64,000 nt of DNA from Gemmatimonadota bacterium. Its GTDB lineage: Bacteria > JBHIER01 > G020348925. The notes under the pieces are model-generated. The model was not told the origin of the DNA, searched no databases, and saw only the letters and a program-made list of their open reading frames with translations. The DNA is taken from positions 1,850,079-1,914,078 of the forward strand of contig CP070758.1 of NCBI GenBank assembly GCA_020348925.1, read 5' to 3'. Below are positions 8,805 through 18,902 of this stretch, piece by piece. How positions within the stretch are numbered: the first letter of the stretch is position 1; each line of letters opens with the position of its first letter. The position numbers and the translations under genes are program-made.

Positions 8805-11418
8805 CGTACCAAAGCGCATTACTCCAACAAATTCTTTTATTCCATTTCGCGATGAAGAGGTCGAACAGTCGGTTCCCGAACGTTTCGCGCAAATCGTGAG
8901 ACGGTATCCTGATCGCGTTGCAGTCGGATCAGGCAGTCAATCTTTCACGTATCGTGACCTGGATAAGGCATCCGATCAAGTAGCGCAAGCTGTTTTCGGT
9001 ATGGGTGGGACCGGAGCAGAACCTGTAGCCCTGTTGCTCGATCACGGCCCAATGCCAATTATTGCAATGTTGGGGATCTTAAAAGCGGGCAAATGTTACG
9101 TGGCATTGGATGCCACAAGCACTCGTTCAAGATTGGAGTACATCCTGAATGAGACCCAGACACGTACGATTGTCACGAACCAGAGACGGTATTCTCTTGC
9201 AGCCGAGCTGTCGCCCCACGGATGTCAATTGCTCAATATTGATGATCTCGAACCATACAATTCGAGTCAAAAGCTCGACATTTCTATTTCACCGGATGCG
9301 TTGGCGGCTATTTACTACACCTCAGGTTCGACGGGACAGCCCAAGGGTGTTATCAATGCGCATCGCAACATGCTTCATTCCGCCAAGTTAAAAACCAATG
9401 ATTGCCACATTTGTTCGGATGATCGGGTGGCCCTTCTTTTCTCTTACAGCGTCGCTTGGTCCAAAGCGCTTATCTTTGCTCCACTCTTCAGTGGAGGAGC
9501 CATCCTCCCCTTCGACATCGGGTCAGAGGGGTTGAAACGTCTCTCCCGCTGGCTCATTCGCGAAGAAGTCACAATTTTTACAACGGTTACAACACTCTTT
9601 CGGAATTTCATTGAGACCTTGACCGGGGATGAAAAATTTTCGAAACTCCGTTTGGTCTCAATAGGCGGTGAAACGGTTCACAGACAAGATGCGGAATTAT
9701 ACAGGAAGCATTTTTCTCAAAATTGCCTGCTGCACATTGGCATGGGAATAACGGAAGCTTGCAGCCCCATGACTTCCATCTTTCTCGATAAATCCACCGA
9801 GATCAACGGGGACGTCGTTCCGATAGGGTATCCTCTTGAGAATACCGAAATACTCCTGTTCGATGAGGACGGGGAAGAGGTCGAACACGATCATATTGGT
9901 GAAATTGCAGTTAAGAGTCGGTATCTTACCCCTGGCTATTGGCGAAAGCCGGAGTTGACGGCCCAATCCTTTCAATCCTGTCCTGGGGAAGAACCTGTCC
10001 GTATTTATCGGACAGGTGACCAGGGCCGCATGGCATCCGACGGTTGTCTCTACCATCTGGGCCGGAAAGACTTTCAGGTGAAAGTGAGAGGGCATAGGGT
10101 CGAGACTGCCGAGGTCGAGAGAGCTCTGCTCAACATAGGGATCATCTCTCAGGCGGCAGTAGTGACACATCCTGATGCCCAAAGCGAAAACCGACTCGTA
10201 GCTTACATTGTATGTAACCAGACACCCAAACCGACGGTTACTCAGTTGCGGTTGCTATTAAACGAAACTCTCCCTGCATACATGATGCCGTCGAATTTTG
10301 TATTCGTGGACGTGCTGCCGATGACAATAAGTGGGAAAGTAGATTTTCAGGAACTATCAATCCCGGATGTATCACGGCCTGAACTCGACTCCCCTTTCGT
10401 TCCGCCGCGTTCGTCGATCGAGAGACGCCTCATCGAGATATGGAGTGAAATCCTGAACGTCTCACCCATTGGTGTTTGCGACGACTTCTTCGACCTCGGC
10501 GGACATTCCATATCTGCGATGCGTCTCTTCACGCTCATTGAGAAGAGATTCGGCAAAAAACTTCCCGTATCGATTTTATTCGAAGCCCCAACGATAGAGA
10601 TGTTAAGTGCTGTTCTCGACAAAGAACATGAGTCCGGGCGCTGGTCCTCTCTCGTGCCTATTCAAAGGGGGGGATCGAAACCGCCGTTTTTTTGTGTCCA
10701 CAACCTCAGTGGGGATGTCCTATCATATGGTGAACTGGCGCGGAACCTTGGTCCGGATCAACCCTTTTACGGATTACGAGCGCAGGGCTTGGATGGAAAA
10801 CAGAAACCGTACACCAAGATTGAAGCGATGGCTTCTCATTACATCAGGGAGATGCGTGCCGTTCAGCCGGAAGGACCGTACCTCCTTGGGGGTATGTGCT
10901 TTGGGGGCGTGGTGGCCTTCGAGATGGCTCAGCAGCTTCACGCTCTGGGCCAGGAGGTTGGACAGTTGTTTCTTCTGGATACATCCTGTCCCCCCTTCAA
11001 TTTAAAACAACGTCTCAATTTCATATTTGAACGTTACACCCGGATTTTCAGAGAAGGTATCCTTGACGCGTTGAGTCGCTCATCGCCTACTTCGTGCACC
11101 TCCAAACAGCACGGGTTCCTAAAGCGCCATCGCTCAATCTCTGACATATTTCAGATACTTCGGGTCGATCGGGCGAACAACCGGGCTCTACGAAAATACA
11201 GACCTCAATGTTATTCCGGCCGTCTTGTCCATTTCCTGGTAAGTCAACCGTTAGTGTCTGTTTCACCGGATTCACGAAAGAAATGGGAGACATATGCGAG
11301 AGGAGGTCTCGAAGTCCACACCATTCCCGGGGATCACCACACTGTCCTCAGAGAGCCACACGTTCACTTACTCGCCAAAAAGTTGAAAGAATACCTTAAC
11401 ACAGAACCATCCGGATAA
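8797..11418 (+). CDS. Stand-alone A-T-TE synthetase with atypical adenylation domain
   Basis: An 873-residue enzyme with adenylation (about 25-520), carrier (Ser571 in LGGHSISA) and thioesterase (about 620-865) domains and no condensation domain. The start is TTG at 8797, with GGAGAA just upstream, overlapping the permease end. The A domain has A3 YYTSGSTGQPKGV, A7 YRTGDQGRM and Lys in SGKVDFQEL. Its A4 region reads FSYSVAW, so the Asp that normally holds the substrate amino group is Ser (216), and A5 reads GMGITEA instead of YGPTE. It probably activates an acid without a normal alpha-amine (hydroxy, keto or aryl acid) or a modified amino acid. The TE motif GGMCFGG has Cys701 as nucleophile in place of Ser. 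Such an enzyme could load, dimerise or hydrolyse a single unit, or supply a building block in trans. Its exact role is unknown. Confidence 0.9.
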   Translation: MNNVPKRITPTNSFIPFRDEEVEQSVPERFAQIVRRYPDRVAVGSGSQSFTYRDLDKASDQVAQAVFGMGGTGAEPVALLLDHGPMPIIAMLGILKAGKCYVALDATSTRSRLEYILNETQTRTIVTNQRRYSLAAELSPHGCQLLNIDDLEPYNSSQKLDISISPDALAAIYYTSGSTGQPKGVINAHRNMLHSAKLKTNDCHICSDDRVALLFSYSVAWSKALIFAPLFSGGAILPFDIGSEGLKRLSRWLIREEVTIFTTVTTLFRNFIETLTGDEKFSKLRLVSIGGETVHRQDAELYRKHFSQNCLLHIGMGITEACSPMTSIFLDKSTEINGDVVPIGYPLENTEILLFDEDGEEVEHDHIGEIAVKSRYLTPGYWRKPELTAQSFQSCPGEEPVRIYRTGDQGRMASDGCLYHLGRKDFQVKVRGHRVETAEVERALLNIGIISQAAVVTHPDAQSENRLVAYIVCNQTPKPTVTQLRLLLNETLPAYMMPSNFVFVDVLPMTISGKVDFQELSIPDVSRPELDSPFVPPRSSIERRLIEIWSEILNVSPIGVCDDFFDLGGHSISAMRLFTLIEKRFGKKLPVSILFEAPTIEMLSAVLDKEHESGRWSSLVPIQRGGSKPPFFCVHNLSGDVLSYGELARNLGPDQPFYGLRAQGLDGKQKPYTKIEAMASHYIREMRAVQPEGPYLLGGMCFGGVVAFEMAQQLHALGQEVGQLFLLDTSCPPFNLKQRLNFIFERYTRIFREGILDALSRSSPTSCTSKQHGFLKRHRSISDIFQILRVDRANNRALRKYRPQCYSGRLVHFLVSQPLVSVSPDSRKKWETYARGGLEVHTIPGDHHTVLREPHVHLLAKKLKEYLNTEPSG

Positions 11419-11570
11419 TTGGGCGGTGCGATTATGGGTGTGAGCGAAATAGTCCTCACAAAGGAGTACATTCTGTGATTGTGTAACGCACGTCATTTCA
11501 ATATATTCTATAAACAATCGAAGATACAGGTACACACCAACGTTACCATCGATTAGGTAAGGAGATTATT
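11419..11570 (+). other. Short leader before the MbtH-like gene
   Basis: 152 bases between the A-T-TE gene and the MbtH-like gene. It ends in a good ribosome binding site (AAGGAG, 8-9 bases before ATG 11571). No terminator or clear promoter was seen, so read-through from upstream is likely. Confidence 0.4.
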
Positions 11571-12158
11571 ATGTCCGGAGAGGAAAAGGAAGACACCACG
11601 ATCTATGAGGTGGTTGTGAATCACGAAGAACAATACTCCATCTGGCCGCAATATAAAGGCGATCCGCCAAAAGGTTGGAAAAAAGTTGGAAAAAACGGAC
11701 TGAAAGAGGACTGCTTGGCCTATGTCAAGGAAGTATGGACCGACATGCGGCCACTGAGCCTGAGAAAACAAATGGAGGAGGCCGCCCGGAAGCCCGGGGA
11801 CCGGAAAACTTCGAAGAAAGAAGAGCCTGGCGGAGAAACTCTGGTACAACGTCTGTCCAAAGGGGATCATCCTGTGGAAGCGAGCTTGCGACCGGAAAAG
11901 ACCGTGCACGCTTTCAAAGAGAGTATCGACCGTGGCTACGTGCATATCAAGTTTACGGGTACCAGAGGAGGCACAGAGCTGGGCTTCAGGCTTGATGCGG
12001 AGGCTACCGATTTGGGCCAGGCCGATTTCGACACACACACAGGAAGCGTCCACCTTGTTGGCAGCTTGACCCTCGATTATGTCAAAGTACGGTGCGTCGC
12101 CGATGTCGACCTGAGCACCCTGGCCGGGAAAGGACATCTCGAAATTGAAGAGTCCTGA
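11571..12158 (+). CDS. MbtH-like NRPS chaperone fused to an unknown C-terminal domain
   Basis: The first ~68 residues are an MbtH-like domain. They carry the family signature: N17, E19, Q21, S23, W25, P26, P33, G35, W36, C48, L49, then W56-T-D-M-R-P61. MbtH proteins bind and activate the A domains of NRPSs. Typical MbtH proteins have about 70 residues; this one has 195. A charged linker (about 70-88) is followed by a ~105-residue second domain (about 90-195) rich in short beta-strand-like segments ([40 protein letters not shown]). I do not recognise this domain. Known MbtH fusions are to A domains or hydroxylases, and this resembles neither. It lies just ahead of the four-module block and probably serves those A domains. 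The extra domain might tether it to a synthetase or bind a ligand, which is a guess. Confidence 0.88.
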   Translation: MSGEEKEDTTIYEVVVNHEEQYSIWPQYKGDPPKGWKKVGKNGLKEDCLAYVKEVWTDMRPLSLRKQMEEAARKPGDRKTSKKEEPGGETLVQRLSKGDHPVEASLRPEKTVHAFKESIDRGYVHIKFTGTRGGTELGFRLDAEATDLGQADFDTHTGSVHLVGSLTLDYVKVRCVADVDLSTLAGKGHLEIEES

Positions 12159-12324
12159 ACCTTCGCATTCTGTCCCATGAGACAATCAAAACAAATGAAG
12201 GGACATCAGAGGACACGAAAAAAAGACAGGAAGGGACTCTCACTGATTCATTGCTCTAATAGTCTCCACTGCAACATCCCAGTCCGGCATACGCGACTTC
12301 TTATTTCATCGGTAAAAAATACAC

Positions 12325-15300
12325 ATGGAAAACCTTGAAGATTCATATCCTCTCTCACCCATGCAACAGGGCATGCTCTTTCATAGCCTGTGTGCTCCCC
12401 ATTCGGGGGTGTATGTTCAGCAATTGGTCTGCGCCTTCCGCGAGGATCTGCATGTTTCGGCATTCAAGCAAGCGTGGGGGCGAATCGTGGAGCGGCATGC
12501 TATCCTGAGAACGAGTTTTCTTGTGGAGGACCTCAAGGCTCCCCTGCAGAGGGTCCATCGAAACGTCCCCCTTCCCATCAAAGAGCAAGACTGGCGCGGT
12601 ATTTCCGGAACAGATCAGGAGAACCGACTGGAAGCCTATCTTCGGCAGGATCGAGAGCGCGGCTTTGTGATCACCGAGGCGCCACTCCTGCGCCTGGCCC
12701 TTTTCCGATTGGCGGAGGAGAACTACCGGTTTCTCTGGACCTCTCACCACGCGTTGTTGGACGGTCGCGCTCGTCTCATAATTCTGAAGGAGCTGTTCGC
12801 CCTTTATGACGCATTCTGTCAGGATCAGGACCTGTCACTTGAGCCCACCCCTCTCTATCGGCACTACATTGATTGGCTCGGGAAGCAAGATTTTGCCAAG
12901 GCGGAGCGCTTCTGGCGGGACCGGCTCCGCGCCTTCACCGCCCCCACACCTTTGCCGAGAGACCGCTCTACTCAGGTGCCCACCAGCGATGAGGAGGACT
13001 ACGGAAAACAGGAAATCCGGATTTCGGGAACGCTGCTGTCCGCCCTGCAGTCCCTGGCTCAATCGCACCAACTGACGCTCAACACCTCGGTTCAGGGGGC
13101 CTGGGCAATACTCCTGAGCCGCTATAGCGGTGAACAGGACGTGGTCTTCGGAGCCACACGAGCATGTCGGCGCTCGGCACTGGATGGGGCTGAGTCCATG
13201 GTGGGCCTTTTCATCAATACGCTCCCGGTAAGGATCCGGGTGACTCCCGGAGAGCCTCTGTTGTCATGGTTGAAGACGTTGCGTCAACAGTGGATCACCC
13301 TGCGGGACTACGAGCATACCCCCCTGTTAAAAGTACAGGAATGGAGCGAGATACCTCCTGGGGAACCTCTATTTGAGAGCTTCCTGGTTTTTGAGAACTA
13401 TCGATTGAATTCCCTCCTGCGATCGCATGGGGGAAGCTGGGCCAACCGGGAGTTTCGGCTCATGGAGAGAACGAACTACCCCCTGGCGGTGGGCGCGAGC
13501 GTCGATCAGGAGCTCTTCCTGAAGATTATCTATGACCGACGGCGCTTCGACGAGACGGACATAATCCGGATGCTGGGACATATGAAAACCATACTTGAAG
13601 GTATGGTGGCTCATCCCCACCAGCCCCTCTCGGAATTGCCGCTCATGGGGGAGGCCGAACGACATCAGGTGCTCATTGAGTGGAATGACAGGGAGGCAGC
13701 GTATCCTCAAGACAGGTGTATCCATCAACTGTTTGAAGAATGGGCAGACCGCACACCTGACGAGATAGCCGTTGTTTTTGAAGGTCAATACATATCATAT
13801 GGGGAACTCAACACCCAGGCAAACCGACTGGCCCGTTGTCTCAGACAACACGGTGTCGGTCCTGAGACACCAGTCGGCATCTGCATGAATCGCTCATTGG
13901 ATATGATTGTGGGTATCATGGCAATTCTTAAGGCCGGTGGGGCTTACGTCCCTTTGGATCCCACGTACCCGAAAGAGCGTCTGACGTTTATGTTGACAGA
14001 TTCTCAGGCACTGATGGTATTGACCGAGAGAACATTGAAACAGGTATTCCCGGACCTGCACATACCGGTGCTCTATTTTGACGCCGCCACGATTCAGGAG
14101 GTCTATACGAATCCAGAGAGTGCGGTGTCGAGCGAAAACCTGGCCTATGTCATGTATACATCAGGATCCACAGGCACACCAAAGGGGGTGATGATCTCCC
14201 ATCACAATATCGTGGGTTTCCTGTACGGATACAAGCAGGTCACGTTAGATGGACCGAGACGTGTCGGCACATCAGTGGCTCCGTTCAGCTTCGACACTTC
14301 CGTGGAGGAAATTTTCTCCAATCTCTGTTTCGGCGGCACCCTTCACATCATTCGACCGGAAAACAGCACGAATGTTGAATATTTCGCCAGGTACCTGGTT
14401 GACCACCGGATCACCACCAGCTATATCCTTCCGGATTTTCTTTCCGGGGTTGCCCATCATCTCAAGAACCTGCGGGACCGGATGAATCTCAAATGTATCA
14501 CAACCGGCCTTGTGCCCAAGAAAGAGCGTGTCCTCCAAAGCATGCGCGATGTGTCCGACCTCATTCGAGTCTTGAACACCTATGGTCCCACAGAAGTGAC
14601 GTACGGCGCCACGGCCTTTGAGTTCCTGTCCGCCACCGATCCTGACCACGATGTCCCCATCGGTGTTCCATTTCCCAACTATGAAGTCTACCTGCTGGAT
14701 TCCAATGGGCAACCGATTCCTGTTGGCCTGACAGGGCAACTCCTTATTGGTGGGGTCGGCCTTGCCCGGGGGTACCATAACCGCCCGGGACTGACGGCCG
14801 AAATGTTTATTCCCGATCCTTTCAGTGATGAGCCCGGCACTCGTCTCTACCGGACCGGAGATGTGGGCCGGTATCTGCCCGATGGAAACATAGAATTTCT
14901 GGGCCGCAGGGATGACCAGGTCAAGATCCGGGGATTCCGCATCGAAACAGGTGAGGTAAAGTCGGTACTTGGACAACATCCGGCAGTTGAGAAAGCCATT
15001 GTTGTGGCCAGAGAGGATCAACCCGGCGACAAGCGGTTGGTGGCCTATGTGGTTCCGAAGCGAGGGATGAATCCTACAATCAGCACAATCCGCGGTTTCC
15101 TGAAAGAAAAGATTCCACATTACATGGTGCCTTCGATTTTCATGTTTTTAGACTCCCTGCCGCTGACGCCAAGTGGTAAACTGGACCGTCGCAGATTGCC
15201 GGCACCGGATCAAAGCCGACCGGAGCTGGGTGAGGCCTATGTGCCCCCGCGCACGCCCATCGAGAAGGCTGTGGCCGGGATCTGGGCTGACGTGCTTGGA

Positions 15301-15588
15301 CTGGAGCACATCGGCGTTTATGATGATTTCTTCGAGCTGGGAGGACACTCCCTGCTGGCCATCCAGGTCGTCTCTCGACTTGGAAAAGCCTTCCAGATTC
15401 ATCTCCCTTTGCGCCGTCTCTTTGAGGCTCCAACTGTGGAAAAGCTGTCAGGCTTTATCATGACCCTTGAACGCAAGTCCGGTCAAACAGAGAGGATTGC
15501 TCGCATACTGAGCAAGGTCGAGGCCATGTCCGCCGAGGATGTGAGAAGGATGCTCCGAGAAAAGAGAAGGAAAATAGAGAACCCATGA
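12325..15588 (+). CDS. NRPS module C-A-T
   Basis: A 1087-residue one-module synthetase. The condensation domain (about 5-440) opens with YPLSPMQQGMLFHSL and keeps the catalytic HHALLDG (His141, His142). The adenylation domain (about 460-960) shows VMYTSGSTGTPKGV, NTYGPTEVTYG, YRTGDVGRYLPDG and SGKLDRRRLP. The carrier domain has Ser1009 in LGGHSLLA. The by-eye pocket is Asp235, Thr236, Glu239, Tyr278, Thr322, Tyr330, Gly331, almost the same as the first synthetase in the window, so both probably load the same or related, possibly basic, residue. A charged C-terminal helix (SAEDVRRMLREKRRK) could act as a docking segment. The start ATG has no clear ribosome binding site, and an in-frame stop lies 12 bases upstream, so no earlier start is possible. 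The end overlaps the next gene by ATGA. No epimerase or methyltransferase domain is present. Confidence 0.94.
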   Translation: MENLEDSYPLSPMQQGMLFHSLCAPHSGVYVQQLVCAFREDLHVSAFKQAWGRIVERHAILRTSFLVEDLKAPLQRVHRNVPLPIKEQDWRGISGTDQENRLEAYLRQDRERGFVITEAPLLRLALFRLAEENYRFLWTSHHALLDGRARLIILKELFALYDAFCQDQDLSLEPTPLYRHYIDWLGKQDFAKAERFWRDRLRAFTAPTPLPRDRSTQVPTSDEEDYGKQEIRISGTLLSALQSLAQSHQLTLNTSVQGAWAILLSRYSGEQDVVFGATRACRRSALDGAESMVGLFINTLPVRIRVTPGEPLLSWLKTLRQQWITLRDYEHTPLLKVQEWSEIPPGEPLFESFLVFENYRLNSLLRSHGGSWANREFRLMERTNYPLAVGASVDQELFLKIIYDRRRFDETDIIRMLGHMKTILEGMVAHPHQPLSELPLMGEAERHQVLIEWNDREAAYPQDRCIHQLFEEWADRTPDEIAVVFEGQYISYGELNTQANRLARCLRQHGVGPETPVGICMNRSLDMIVGIMAILKAGGAYVPLDPTYPKERLTFMLTDSQALMVLTERTLKQVFPDLHIPVLYFDAATIQEVYTNPESAVSSENLAYVMYTSGSTGTPKGVMISHHNIVGFLYGYKQVTLDGPRRVGTSVAPFSFDTSVEEIFSNLCFGGTLHIIRPENSTNVEYFARYLVDHRITTSYILPDFLSGVAHHLKNLRDRMNLKCITTGLVPKKERVLQSMRDVSDLIRVLNTYGPTEVTYGATAFEFLSATDPDHDVPIGVPFPNYEVYLLDSNGQPIPVGLTGQLLIGGVGLARGYHNRPGLTAEMFIPDPFSDEPGTRLYRTGDVGRYLPDGNIEFLGRRDDQVKIRGFRIETGEVKSVLGQHPAVEKAIVVAREDQPGDKRLVAYVVPKRGMNPTISTIRGFLKEKIPHYMVPSIFMFLDSLPLTPSGKLDRRRLPAPDQSRPELGEAYVPPRTPIEKAVAGIWADVLGLEHIGVYDDFFELGGHSLLAIQVVSRLGKAFQIHLPLRRLFEAPTVEKLSGFIMTLERKSGQTERIARILSKVEAMSAEDVRRMLREKRRKIENP

Positions 15589-18500
15589 TGTTTGACAAAG
15601 ACGCCTCTGAGGAAACTGAAAAGCTCGAGCTCCTTGCCTTTCTCCTAAAAGAGGAGGGCATTGAATCCCCTCAGGAGCACCCTCTTATCCGGCGAGGAGA
15701 TCGGGATCGGTTGCCCCTTTCCTTTGCCCAGCAGCGGCTGTGGTTTCTCGACCAATGGGTGCCCGGCAGTTCCTTTTACAATATTCCGGCCGCCGTTCAT
15801 CTCACCGGCCCCCTCGATGTGACCGCGCTGGAGCAGAGCCTCAATGAGATTGTGCGACGCCACGAAGTTCTGCGGACGACCTTTTCCCTGGTGGAGGGAA
15901 AACCGGTTCAGGTCATCGCGAAATCTATGCCTTTGCAAGTATCGATGATAGACTTGAGGGAAATCCCAGAGGAATCACGAGAGACAGAGATCGAGCACGC
16001 AATTACCGAAGAGATACAGCGGCCCTTTGACCTGTCTCAGGGTCCACTCTTACGAGCACGTCTGCTTCGCCTGGCTGAGAAGGAGCACATTCTGTCCCTG
16101 ACGATGCACCACATCGTTTCCGATGCCTGGTCCATGGGGATATTCTATCGGGAGCTTTCCACACTGTACCGAGCTTTTACCACCGGGATGCCGTCAACGC
16201 TGCCTGAGCTTCCCATCCAGTACGCTGACTTTGCGCTTTGGCAGCGGGAATGGCTGCAGGGGGAGAATTTGGAGGCACAGCTCTCCTATTGGAGAGAGCG
16301 GCTTGCCGTCGCACCTCCATCGCTGGAGTTACCCACAGATCGCCCCCGCCCTCCCGCGCAGACGTATCGGGGGGCACGCCAATCTCTGGTGCTGTCCAAA
16401 ACATTGACGGAGGCGATCAAGGTGCTGAGCCAGCGGGAAGGGGTCACTCTGTTCATGACGTTACTGGCGGCGTTCAAAATTCTGCTCCATCGCTACACCG
16501 GGCAGGACGACATCGTCTTAGGCGGCCCCATCGCGGGTCGGAGCCGGCCAGAAATCGAAGGACTGATTGGATTCTTTGTCAACACACTCGTAATGCACAC
16601 AAACATTTCGGGAAATCCCAGTTTTCGGGAGGTACTTGGTCGGGTATGCGAGGTATGTTTGGGGGCTTACGATCACCAGGATCTCCCTTTCGAGAAACTG
16701 GTCGAGGAATTGCGCCCGGAGCGAAATCTCAATCAGTCGCCATTGTTCCAGGTGATGTTCGCGTATCAGAATACTCCGAGGCAGGGCCTCGAGCTTTCAG
16801 GACTGACCGTGAATCCGTTGGAAGTCGATAGCGGAACGGCTAAGTTTGATGTAGCGCTATCCGTCGTGGAAGAACGGGAAGGACTGAAGGGGACATTCGA
16901 GTTCAATACCGATCTGTTCAACAGGGATACTATCGCCCGGATGCTGGGGCATTTTCAAACCCTGCTGGAGGGCATCGTGACCAATCCCGAGGAACACATC
17001 TCGACATTGCCCCTGTTGACGGAAGCCCAGCAGCGTCAGGTGCTGGTAGAGTGGAACGAGACTTCGGCGGATTTCCCCAACGACAAATGCATCAATGAGT
17101 TGTTCGAAACCCAGGTGGAGCAAATCCCTGAAGTCGTGGCAATCGTTTTTGAGAACCAAAGGTTAACCTATCAACAGTTAAACCGAGAGTCCAATCGACT
17201 GGCGCACTACTTGCAAAAGTTAGGTGTTGGTCCAGATGTATTCGTAGGCATCTGTGTGGAGCGCTCGTTGGAGATGGTTGTAGGAATCCTGGGTATCCTC
17301 AAGGCCGGTGGAGCGTATGTGCCCTTAGATCCGGCGTATCCAAAAGAACGGGTGTCCTTTATGCTGAAGGATACCCAGGCGCCGATCCTGCTGACCCGGG
17401 AGAATCTGGTCGAGGAACTCCCCGATCATGAAGCACACGTCATCTGTCTGGATAGGGACCGGGAAACGATCGGGCGAGAGAGCGAGGAGAATCCGGGCAG
17501 CAGGGCCACAGCCGACAGCCTGGCCTATGCTATTTATACCTCGGGCTCAACGGGTATTCCCAAGGGGGTGCTTGTGGAGCACAGGGGATTATGCAACGTC
17601 GTTGAAGCATTTATTCAAATTCACACTTTGCATCAGGGCAACCGTCTTCTCCACACCGTTTCTTTCAATTTTGATGCTGCGACGTTGCACATGTTTATGG
17701 CTTTTTGTTCGGGCGCGACTCTGTGTTTGACCGCAGGTAATTTACTTTTATCTGGTCCCAGTCTCATTCAGACATTGTGCGAACAGGCTATTACACTTCT
17801 ACCGATCCCGGCATCCGTTTTATCTGCTCTTCCCTTCAAGAAGCTTCCCTCGTTGCGAACGATCTCTGTTGGGGCGGAAGTCTGTCCACCTGAGGTGGTA
17901 GCGCGGTGGGCTCCTGGCCGGCGATTTCTCAATGTTTACGGACCGACTGAAGCGACCATCGTTGCTACCACGGCTGTATGCACCGGTGGGGACCGCAGAC
18001 CACCAATCGGTCGCCCCATCGCCAACACGCAGGTCTATATTCTGGACCGCCATCTCCAAGCAGTGCCTATCGGAGTAGCCGGTGAACTGCACATCGGTGG
18101 TGTAGGTCTTGCCGGAGGTTATCTCAATCAGCCGGACGTAACCGGGGAGAAATTCATTCCCAATCCCTTTCGTGATGAGGCGGGTGCACGCCTTTATAAG
18201 ACCGGGGACCTGGGCCGCTACCTGCCGGATGGCAATATTGAGTTTCTCGGTCGTATGGACCACCAGGTGAAGATTCGCGGTTTCCGCATCGAACTTGGAG
18301 AGATCGAGGCGGTGCTGGGACAACACCCCGCTGTTCGAGGGGTCGTTGTTCTGGCCAGAGAGGATGCGCCTGGCGACAAACGCTTAGTGGCTTATATCGT
18401 TGCTGACCAAGAGCATCGTCCCACAATCAGGGAACTGCGTGACTTCTTGAAACAGAAGTTTCCTGACTACATGGCGCCCTCGGTCTTTGTGACGCTGGAT

Positions 18501-18902
18501 TCCTTACCACTGACACCCAATGACAAAGTAGATCGTCGGGCACTGCCCGTGCCCGATCAGAAGCGCCCCGAGTTGGAGAAAGCTTTTGTTGCTCCCAGGA
18601 CACCCCTGGAAAAGACAGTGGCTGGGATCTGGTCCGACATACTGGGATTGGAGAAAATTGGCGTCCACGATAATTTCTTCGAGCTGGGTGGACACTCCCT
18701 GCTGGCCACCCAGCTCGTTTCTCGCGTGCGCGATGTCTGTCAGGTCGAGCTGCCGCTACGGAGCATCTTTGAGGCGACGACCATAGCCGATCAGGCCCTG
18801 GTGGTTGAGAAACTTCTTATTACGTATGTTCGTGGATTATCCGATGAGGAAGTTATCGAACGCCTGGGTCAGCACCCATATTCGATGAATGAGAAACGAT
18901 GA
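15585..18902 (+). CDS. NRPS module C-A-T
   Basis: An 1105-residue one-module synthetase. A ~45-residue N-terminal helical region (LELLAFLLKEEGI), typical of docking segments, precedes a condensation domain (RLPLSFAQQRLWFLDQ; active site MHHIVSDAW, with the catalytic second His kept and Ala in place of the usual Gly). The adenylation domain has IYTSGSTGIPKGV, NVYGPTEATI, YKTGDLGRYLPDG and an A10 motif NDKVDRRAL that keeps the Lys. The by-eye pocket is Asp235, Ala236, Leu239, Pro278, Ile299, Val301, Val322, Ile330, Val331, which suggests a hydrophobic amino acid. The carrier Ser1038 lies in LGGHSLLA. The start codon overlaps the previous stop (ATGA) and the end overlaps the next start in the same way, so translation is coupled. 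The C-terminus (LSDEEVIERLGQH) is another likely docking helix. Confidence 0.94.
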   Translation: MMFDKDASEETEKLELLAFLLKEEGIESPQEHPLIRRGDRDRLPLSFAQQRLWFLDQWVPGSSFYNIPAAVHLTGPLDVTALEQSLNEIVRRHEVLRTTFSLVEGKPVQVIAKSMPLQVSMIDLREIPEESRETEIEHAITEEIQRPFDLSQGPLLRARLLRLAEKEHILSLTMHHIVSDAWSMGIFYRELSTLYRAFTTGMPSTLPELPIQYADFALWQREWLQGENLEAQLSYWRERLAVAPPSLELPTDRPRPPAQTYRGARQSLVLSKTLTEAIKVLSQREGVTLFMTLLAAFKILLHRYTGQDDIVLGGPIAGRSRPEIEGLIGFFVNTLVMHTNISGNPSFREVLGRVCEVCLGAYDHQDLPFEKLVEELRPERNLNQSPLFQVMFAYQNTPRQGLELSGLTVNPLEVDSGTAKFDVALSVVEEREGLKGTFEFNTDLFNRDTIARMLGHFQTLLEGIVTNPEEHISTLPLLTEAQQRQVLVEWNETSADFPNDKCINELFETQVEQIPEVVAIVFENQRLTYQQLNRESNRLAHYLQKLGVGPDVFVGICVERSLEMVVGILGILKAGGAYVPLDPAYPKERVSFMLKDTQAPILLTRENLVEELPDHEAHVICLDRDRETIGRESEENPGSRATADSLAYAIYTSGSTGIPKGVLVEHRGLCNVVEAFIQIHTLHQGNRLLHTVSFNFDAATLHMFMAFCSGATLCLTAGNLLLSGPSLIQTLCEQAITLLPIPASVLSALPFKKLPSLRTISVGAEVCPPEVVARWAPGRRFLNVYGPTEATIVATTAVCTGGDRRPPIGRPIANTQVYILDRHLQAVPIGVAGELHIGGVGLAGGYLNQPDVTGEKFIPNPFRDEAGARLYKTGDLGRYLPDGNIEFLGRMDHQVKIRGFRIELGEIEAVLGQHPAVRGVVVLAREDAPGDKRLVAYIVADQEHRPTIRELRDFLKQKFPDYMAPSVFVTLDSLPLTPNDKVDRRALPVPDQKRPELEKAFVAPRTPLEKTVAGIWSDILGLEKIGVHDNFFELGGHSLLATQLVSRVRDVCQVELPLRSIFEATTIADQALVVEKLLITYVRGLSDEEVIERLGQHPYSMNEKR

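Noticed and set aside
14272-15120. 282-codon minus-strand open frame
   Set aside because: Lies entirely inside the A domain of a clear NRPS gene; no ribosome site; shadow frame.
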